Assembly (NCBI GenBank): GCA_022448165.1 | Contig: JAKVAS010000016.1 | Coordinates: 1-40,333 of the forward strand | From: Crocinitomicaceae bacterium | Lineage (GTDB): Bacteria; Bacteroidota; Bacteroidia; Flavobacteriales_D; Crocinitomicaceae | DNA: 40,333 nt | Direction of reading: 5' to 3' | Part shown: positions 34,496-40,333 of the stretch, piece after piece | How positions within the stretch are numbered: the stretch's first letter is position 1 | Layout: each line of letters opens with the position of its first letter | The notes under the pieces: generated by a model | The model's database searches: none | Told to the model about the DNA's origin: nothing | The model's input: the letters and a program-made list of their open reading frames with translations, nothing else | Program-made: the position numbers and the translations under genes

Positions 34496-37400
34496 ATGCC
34501 ATCAACGTATAAAAAATCTTATGGAATAGAAGCTTATTTAACGTTTGTGGGAAAGCCACTTACAATGAGCATGACCATTGATGAAGACAGTCAGGTTTTT
34601 GAAGTTGATCTGAAGAATTTTTCACTTGCTGATCTGATAACGGGAATCGTTCAAATAGTCAAACCTGGGTATGAATTAAGTATACCAAAACCTTGGAGTT
34701 ATATTCTCGATTTTGAAATCCCAGAATTCACATTGCTCCTAAAGGCTCCGAAAGAGCCAAACTCCAAAATTGAATTCGGGATTTCTTTTGATCCTAATTT
34801 TGATGATTTCGGATTGAAAATTAATAAAATTGAAGTTTTTGCACGGTCGATTAGAGAAGTGAATTTCAATATGGAAGGAAGTCTCAACATTTTTGGGATA
34901 GATTATGATCTTTCGAATCTATTTGATGAGGACGGTGTAAATTTATTAGGGGCAGAAGGATTACCAACACCAAGTCCTAAACCTTCACTTTTTGATTTAA
35001 AATTTATTGGAATTGGTCAACATTTAGAGTTGAAAAATGCTGCTGGATATAATCATGTCAACGAAGTTGTTGAGGAAATGTTAACCTTGTTCAAACCTCC
35101 AGCGCCTGGTACGGTTGTTCCCAATTTTTCAGAACTTTTAAAGTTCAACAACAACAGCCAATGGCTTTTTGGTATTGATGTTGAAATCATGAAAACCGTT
35201 GCGTTACAAATTGTATTTAATGACCCTGTTCTTTACGGGTTATATATCAGTTTAAGCGGCGAAAAAGCAAAAGCACTTGCTGGGCTTGAATTCGAAATTT
35301 TATACAAAAAAATAACCGACGATATTGGTGTTTACCAAATTGAGTTAAAATTACCAGACGCTATTCGAAACATGGAGTTTGGAGCGGTTTCTATTACCTT
35401 ACCTGTAATTGGAATTTCAATTTACACGAATGGAAATTTCAAAATAGACCTTGGTTTCCCTTACAACAATGACTTCTCGCGTTCATTTACTGTGCAAAGC
35501 TTGCCATTTATAGGTCAAGGAGGTTTTTACTTTTCTTATCTAAACGGGGCAACGTCTACAACCGTTCCAAAAACCGACCTAGGAACATTTGATCCTGTTT
35601 TGGAATTTGGACTGGGTATGAATATCGGGCTAGGCAAGACGTTCAATAAAGGAATTTTAAGTGCTGGATTAACCTTGACATTTTACGGTATTGTCGAAGG
35701 TACCCTTGGCTGGTTTAAACCATACGATGATAAACCGGTAGACACAAGCCTTACCGATTTCTTTTATCGGGTAAAAGGCACGTTTGGAATAATAGGACAC
35801 ATTTACGGTTCGGTTAATTTCGCCATAATTTCGGCTACCTTAGATATTGTAATATATGCACAAGCCACGGTATTGATTGAGGCCGCAGAGCCAATTTATC
35901 TTGCTTTTGAAGCAGGTGTTTCAATAAAACTCACCGTGAAAATAAACCTTGGTTTATTCAAAGTAAAAATTCATCTATCATTCTCTGCTACCGTACGTGA
36001 ATCATTCACATTAGGCCATCCATCAGCAGCACAATGGAATACTCCCAAAATGATTGCTGCTTCCGGAGAAAGCCTGCCTGCTGCTCCGTCAGCACTTACA
36101 GATCAGGAAACACAAGTCTTTATCCCACTGAATTGGGGACAAACGTTTACTCAGACAAAAGTCGAAAATTTAAACGTGAACCTCATCCCGTTATTTAGTG
36201 CAAATAAAACAGGTGATAAACAAACATCAATTGGTGTATCAACACTATTTGTAGAAAATAATCGAGGAGAAGCTACTAAAGATCTAAAAGAGCTTGTTAT
36301 AGATAGCAGTTCATTAACTGATGGGAGTTCATTTCAACCTTTTGACAAAATTTGTATCAGTTTACTGAGTTGGTTTTTCAACGCCACAATTAAATCAGAT
36401 GACGCCGCAAAAACATTTGAAGAACTACTTGATAAAAAAATCACAAATATTACCATTGCCAACCTCTTTTATACAATAGATAACTATGACGCTACGGAAA
36501 ATCCAAATACTAACAACGGCACAGTTCCTTTCTCCTACGAACAAACCGTTGATTTCATCAAAGCACTATTCCAATTAAATATTCTTGACCCTAATAAGGA
36601 GCACAAAGAAAATTTGGCTAATGATCCTAATCATGCATTTAAAGCTGGAGAAAAGAATCTTTTTGTGACCATTTTCCCAATGATTCCACAATTGTTCATG
36701 TCGAACTCCGAAAACGATACAAGTATTGATTTCAATTCGTATAATGATGTTAGTGAAGCCTATTTGAAAAAGGTAATGGATTTGGTAACACAATTTACCA
36801 ATACTCATCCACGAATTGATGGAGACAATTCGGACACATCAATTGATTTAGAATCAATGGCGACCCTCATCTTCAAGGATTACTTTTTACTCATCGGAAA
36901 ATCTTTGTTACAAACAGCTTCGGATGTAATGGAAGTCTATAATTATAAACTCCCTAACAATACACTTTCGCTAAATGATATTGCTGCAACATTTGCAACA
37001 ACGGCTACTGCTATTGTTGAAACAAACAAAGCCCAAAATGGACTTTTAACTGAAGGTAAAACAATTGACATATCTGGCACAAATTATTCATTAGAATCAG
37101 GAGAAACCTTCACTAAGTTAGAAGGACTACGTCAATACACAACATCTGGAACAGATTGGGCTAGCGAATTTGTATCGTTAAATGAACGGGTAAAAATGTT
37201 TGTACCAATGTGTGAAATAAAGATAGATACATCGGGTAAAAAATACCGTGTATTGACAGATGACACATTTATGACCATTGCACAAGCCAATGAGCTCAGC
37301 CCCACACAAACGGCAGCTTTAATAGGATTGAACGCAACTGATGATCAAATTTTAATGACTTTAACATCTATTGTCTTACCAACATTTAATGCCACAATTA

Positions 37401-40333
37401 AAGCTGATGCCACTTTCTTATCAGTTGCAACGGAATACGGAATTGATTTGTCAGATTTAAGTGCAGCCAACGCAACAAATAAGGATCTATTTACCCCCGA
37501 CGCAGAATTTATGATTGAATATGTGTCTCAATTAAGCGTTGCAGATTTACTAAATGCGGTTTATCAAAAAGACTATTTCATGGGAGCTGGAGGGAGCGTT
37601 AGTCGTTTTGCCATGCACGGAGTTCGATTACCGAATGTTATAGCAGATGGAAATCCAGGAGAAGATCTAGATGGATTATACAACTTATCAGGTCAACAAT
37701 TCACATTACCTAAAATTAAAGATTCTACAACATTTGAATACACAATCACACTGAGCAAAACTGTTCTACCAACAGCAGTAACCGTTGATCCGCTACCATG
37801 GGTTTTATTTAACGGAGAATCGTTTGTTGGAACAGGAGACGATAAGAAATTAGCGACATTACCATACCGTTTACTGAATGACGAAATAACATTAGCGCAA
37901 AAATTTCAAGAGTTGCCTTTTACCCCTACCATCTTAAGCGGGCCATCTAACCTACAATTATTCCAAGATCAAACAAAAACATTTGCTTTTACCAATCCTA
38001 TAGTTTGGCAAAAAGAAGGTGTTACAGCTCCATCGTTAATCTGGAATTTCTCCAAATCTTTAACTGGTATAACACCTAAAAAGCCTATAGTTGATTTAAA
38101 CCTTGCCGTACAGTCCAAACCAAATTCAGCACGCACTGTAACTCCCATCAATACAGATGATTACTATTATTCGACATTAATTCCGCTTTCTATCCGAAAA
38201 ATCGAAAGTTCTGGTGAAGATGGAATTAACAAACGAACATTTGAAGTTTTTGGAACGGATGCAACGAGTATTGATCTATTAACAGCCCTGCTAAGAGATA
38301 TTCACTTTGACTCATTGTTAAAGGATTTGACCATACTTTATTCCTCTGATCCTTCAAATGATGAAGCCCGAGAATTACGTTCAATCAGTTCGGAAGATTT
38401 ACTCTTACTATTAATAAACACAAATCTATCCACTGAAACTAACCCTGAAAACGTATCACAAGGAGAGGAGGATTCAAAGATTACCAATACACCAATTACA
38501 ACTTTTATTGAACGGGTATGGAAATCATCACTTGTGAAAACAGGGGGCTATTATTTATACTATTCTGAAAAGGACGACTCTACACTACCTGACTCGCTTT
38601 TTTCTGAAAATGGTGAAGCAGAAATCTATCTTTTAATTTCATACGACAAACCAGTAGTACCTGCTGTAGAAAATACGTTACAGCCTTACATGAACTGCGC
38701 TGTTACATTACAAAGTTTTGACACATCACAGGAGCTGTTGTTTGGAGAATGGAAAGTTGATCTAGCTAATGGAGATCATGATACTTTATTACTCAATGGC
38801 AAAATTGAACGAAATGCAATAATAGCACCTGGAAACGTTGGTTTTGAATTGAGTCGAGAAAATCCCAACAAAAAATATGGTGATTCATCTGGTGTCGTTA
38901 CAGAGCCAAATTACCCATACGATCTTGAACAACAATATAATTTACTGAACTTTAAAACAGTTGCCTCAAGCAGTTTTAATTCACTTGATTCTGTAATACC
39001 AATAGGTCCAAATGATCAAGATGGCTCTACCGCGAATGATATTACAAGTGATGAAGATTCATTAGATCCATGGAATTACTCTAAAGCAATGCCTGTCATC
39101 AACTTTTATAAAAATGACAATAAGACTAATGGTAAAACGGTGCTCCCACCTCCAAGTAATTTATCACCTTATATAGGATTAACAGATAAACTTGATATTG
39201 CATTTAACTGGCAAGATAATTATGGAAATATTTTTGATGAATCAATACCAAATTTATCCTATACCATTCTTTATTTTGACAAGATAATTCCACTTTCAGC
39301 TTGGCCCGCACTCACTGTGGAATATTGGTTTGAAAAACAGGATGCTAGTGACGACAATTTTAATCTTGGATTAAAATTTACTCCAGGCGATAAATACAGT
39401 TGGAATCCAAATGGAGACCATGTAGTAGAAACGAAAACCGCGATCCTTAATCAGGCAAATTCAGATTTAATCAAATACATTTCTGTTTACTATCAAATTG
39501 TACAAAATGACTTAAGTATTTCATTTACCGCGTCTGTTGACCCGGATACAAATTATCCAACATCTCAAACAGATAAGGATAAACTTAAATCAGGTTTTGT
39601 TGATTATTTGAACACAGTAATGAACTGGATAGCCAAATTTATTGAGGATCCCGACACAAATAATCAATATGATACTCCTGAGAACCTAATCACTCGTTAT
39701 ACTTACAATTACACATTCTCTACAGCTGTTACAGCAACAAATGTGAAAGATATTTTTTCTCTTGCAGTGGAGATTATCTTGTCTCGGGATGAAAATAACA
39801 TTGACCCACAATTCACTCTGCAAGAAAGCCCAAAAGTATTTGTACCAGGAGTACAATCAATCGCATCTGCGGCAAAACCCAAAACCAAAGGCTTAAAAGC
39901 TCCTGTAGCGGGTTCATCTAACAATAACAAAGTACTTGCGCTATACAATTTTGCTTATTATTTTGAAAGAGCTTTTGGTACTCAAGAACTAAAGGTAACT
40001 GCAACATACGTTCGTGGTGCCGATTCAAGTTTGACAAATGAAAAAGAAGAAGAACTTTGGGTAGTTAGGTTTAAAGAATTTGGATCTACTGGTAGTGGAA
40101 TCGGCTATGACATTATGCGCAATGAAGCCTTGTACTATGCTCCTCAACCACTCGCCAATTTCCTTATTGCACTGCAAAATATTCCAATTTATCCGTATTC
40201 TCATTACACCCTTTCGGGTGAATCCGCGAGTGCAATATCTAAAACATACAATAATATTGATCCCGAGGTTTGGGCGAGAAATTTCCTTAAAACATTGGAG
40301 ACCACTTTAGCTCCAGACATGAGTTTACCTATC
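34496..40333 (+). CDS. Giant protein with LysM-like repeats, no signal peptide (C-terminus missing)
   Basis: An open frame of 1946 codons runs to the window end without a stop. I do not recognise a named family. Residues 1-130 share the YGxxxYLxF start and FGISFDP..DFGLKINKI strand pattern with the two small upstream genes. About 135-520 is strongly beta-rich with alternating hydrophobic strands (VNFAIISATLDIVIYAQATV, FEAGVSIKLTVKINLG). Between ~628 and ~1005 are at least three LysM-like segments: LNDIAATFATTATAIVETN (~824), TFMTIAQANELSPTQTAALIGLN (~917) and TFLSVATEYGIDLSDLSAAN (~970), each with the Leu/Ile, Ala and Asn spacing of LysM. The rest is beta-rich, including GGYYLYYSE. No signal peptide or T9SS domain is visible, so export, if any, uses another route. 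Confidence 0.85.
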   Translation, partial: MPSTYKKSYGIEAYLTFVGKPLTMSMTIDEDSQVFEVDLKNFSLADLITGIVQIVKPGYELSIPKPWSYILDFEIPEFTLLLKAPKEPNSKIEFGISFDPNFDDFGLKINKIEVFARSIREVNFNMEGSLNIFGIDYDLSNLFDEDGVNLLGAEGLPTPSPKPSLFDLKFIGIGQHLELKNAAGYNHVNEVVEEMLTLFKPPAPGTVVPNFSELLKFNNNSQWLFGIDVEIMKTVALQIVFNDPVLYGLYISLSGEKAKALAGLEFEILYKKITDDIGVYQIELKLPDAIRNMEFGAVSITLPVIGISIYTNGNFKIDLGFPYNNDFSRSFTVQSLPFIGQGGFYFSYLNGATSTTVPKTDLGTFDPVLEFGLGMNIGLGKTFNKGILSAGLTLTFYGIVEGTLGWFKPYDDKPVDTSLTDFFYRVKGTFGIIGHIYGSVNFAIISATLDIVIYAQATVLIEAAEPIYLAFEAGVSIKLTVKINLGLFKVKIHLSFSATVRESFTLGHPSAAQWNTPKMIAASGESLPAAPSALTDQETQVFIPLNWGQTFTQTKVENLNVNLIPLFSANKTGDKQTSIGVSTLFVENNRGEATKDLKELVIDSSSLTDGSSFQPFDKICISLLSWFFNATIKSDDAAKTFEELLDKKITNITIANLFYTIDNYDATENPNTNNGTVPFSYEQTVDFIKALFQLNILDPNKEHKENLANDPNHAFKAGEKNLFVTIFPMIPQLFMSNSENDTSIDFNSYNDVSEAYLKKVMDLVTQFTNTHPRIDGDNSDTSIDLESMATLIFKDYFLLIGKSLLQTASDVMEVYNYKLPNNTLSLNDIAATFATTATAIVETNKAQNGLLTEGKTIDISGTNYSLESGETFTKLEGLRQYTTSGTDWASEFVSLNERVKMFVPMCEIKIDTSGKKYRVLTDDTFMTIAQANELSPTQTAALIGLNATDDQILMTLTSIVLPTFNATIKADATFLSVATEYGIDLSDLSAANATNKDLFTPDAEFMIEYVSQLSVADLLNAVYQKDYFMGAGGSVSRFAMHGVRLPNVIADGNPGEDLDGLYNLSGQQFTLPKIKDSTTFEYTITLSKTVLPTAVTVDPLPWVLFNGESFVGTGDDKKLATLPYRLLNDEITLAQKFQELPFTPTILSGPSNLQLFQDQTKTFAFTNPIVWQKEGVTAPSLIWNFSKSLTGITPKKPIVDLNLAVQSKPNSARTVTPINTDDYYYSTLIPLSIRKIESSGEDGINKRTFEVFGTDATSIDLLTALLRDIHFDSLLKDLTILYSSDPSNDEARELRSISSEDLLLLLINTNLSTETNPENVSQGEEDSKITNTPITTFIERVWKSSLVKTGGYYLYYSEKDDSTLPDSLFSENGEAEIYLLISYDKPVVPAVENTLQPYMNCAVTLQSFDTSQELLFGEWKVDLANGDHDTLLLNGKIERNAIIAPGNVGFELSRENPNKKYGDSSGVVTEPNYPYDLEQQYNLLNFKTVASSSFNSLDSVIPIGPNDQDGSTANDITSDEDSLDPWNYSKAMPVINFYKNDNKTNGKTVLPPPSNLSPYIGLTDKLDIAFNWQDNYGNIFDESIPNLSYTILYFDKIIPLSAWPALTVEYWFEKQDASDDNFNLGLKFTPGDKYSWNPNGDHVVETKTAILNQANSDLIKYISVYYQIVQNDLSISFTASVDPDTNYPTSQTDKDKLKSGFVDYLNTVMNWIAKFIEDPDTNNQYDTPENLITRYTYNYTFSTAVTATNVKDIFSLAVEIILSRDENNIDPQFTLQESPKVFVPGVQSIASAAKPKTKGLKAPVAGSSNNNKVLALYNFAYYFERAFGTQELKVTATYVRGADSSLTNEKEEELWVVRFKEFGSTGSGIGYDIMRNEALYYAPQPLANFLIALQNIPIYPYSHYTLSGESASAISKTYNNIDPEVWARNFLKTLETTLAPDMSLPI

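Noticed and set aside
29719-40333. Reading the large proteins as Tc toxin, T6SS or contractile-injection components
   Set aside because: No RHS core, VgrG, sheath, tube, baseplate or AAA ATPase signature is visible in any of them.

Overview
The window looks like chromosomal DNA of a Bacteroidota bacterium, most likely a marine or aquatic member of the Flavobacteriales. The evidence is AT-rich DNA, TAnnTTTG-type -7 promoter boxes, a type IX secretion (T9SS) C-terminal sorting domain, a TonB-dependent receptor with a carboxypeptidase-like N-terminal domain, an ExbB/ExbD cluster of the Bacteroidota layout, and an Rrf2 regulator. I see no tRNA, rRNA, CRISPR array, transposase or phage gene. Two large genes run off the window edges.

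Region A (1-5.4 kb, minus strand) holds a giant secreted surface protein, cut off at its C-terminus by the window start. It has a lectin/PKD-like N-terminal part, calcium-binding thrombospondin type 3 (TSP3) repeats, four cadherin-like ~99-residue repeats and then a 66-residue TSP3 array. The last two blocks are also repeated at the DNA level. A small secreted protein of unknown function lies upstream. Region B (6-13.1 kb) is mostly core functions: an orphan LytTR response regulator, peptidyl-tRNA hydrolase (pth), a YqhD-type iron alcohol dehydrogenase with a coupled acetyltransferase-like gene, an exbB/membrane protein/exbD/exbD operon, and a divergent Rrf2 regulator. Region C (13.8-23.7 kb, minus strand) is envelope transport: a ZnuD-like TonB-dependent receptor with a downstream lipoprotein, a TetR-controlled three-part exporter (small membrane protein, ABC protein, HlyD-like adaptor, TolC-like channel) and a T9SS cargo protein.

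Region D (24.3-40.3 kb, plus strand) is the unusual part. It starts with an FHA-domain protein fused to a winged-helix DNA-binding domain, overlapped by a soluble Ser/Thr kinase whose tail looks like an FHA-binding phosphosite. Next come three paralogous proteins, each built from two copies of a domain marked by NWIAIW-like motifs, with a small basic protein of unknown function between them. Then come a 1230-residue protein, two ~140-residue proteins, and a protein of at least 1946 residues with LysM-like repeats. None of these last four has a signal peptide, and the two smaller ones share modules with the largest. I read the whole block as one phosphorylation-controlled accessory locus, and it is the best candidate here for an undescribed system. 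The grouping rests on order, orientation and shared modules; the function is unknown.

Promoter boxes allowed several start codons to be moved (Rrf2, alcohol dehydrogenase, TonB receptor, FHA protein). Two of these genes appear to have almost no 5' leader.
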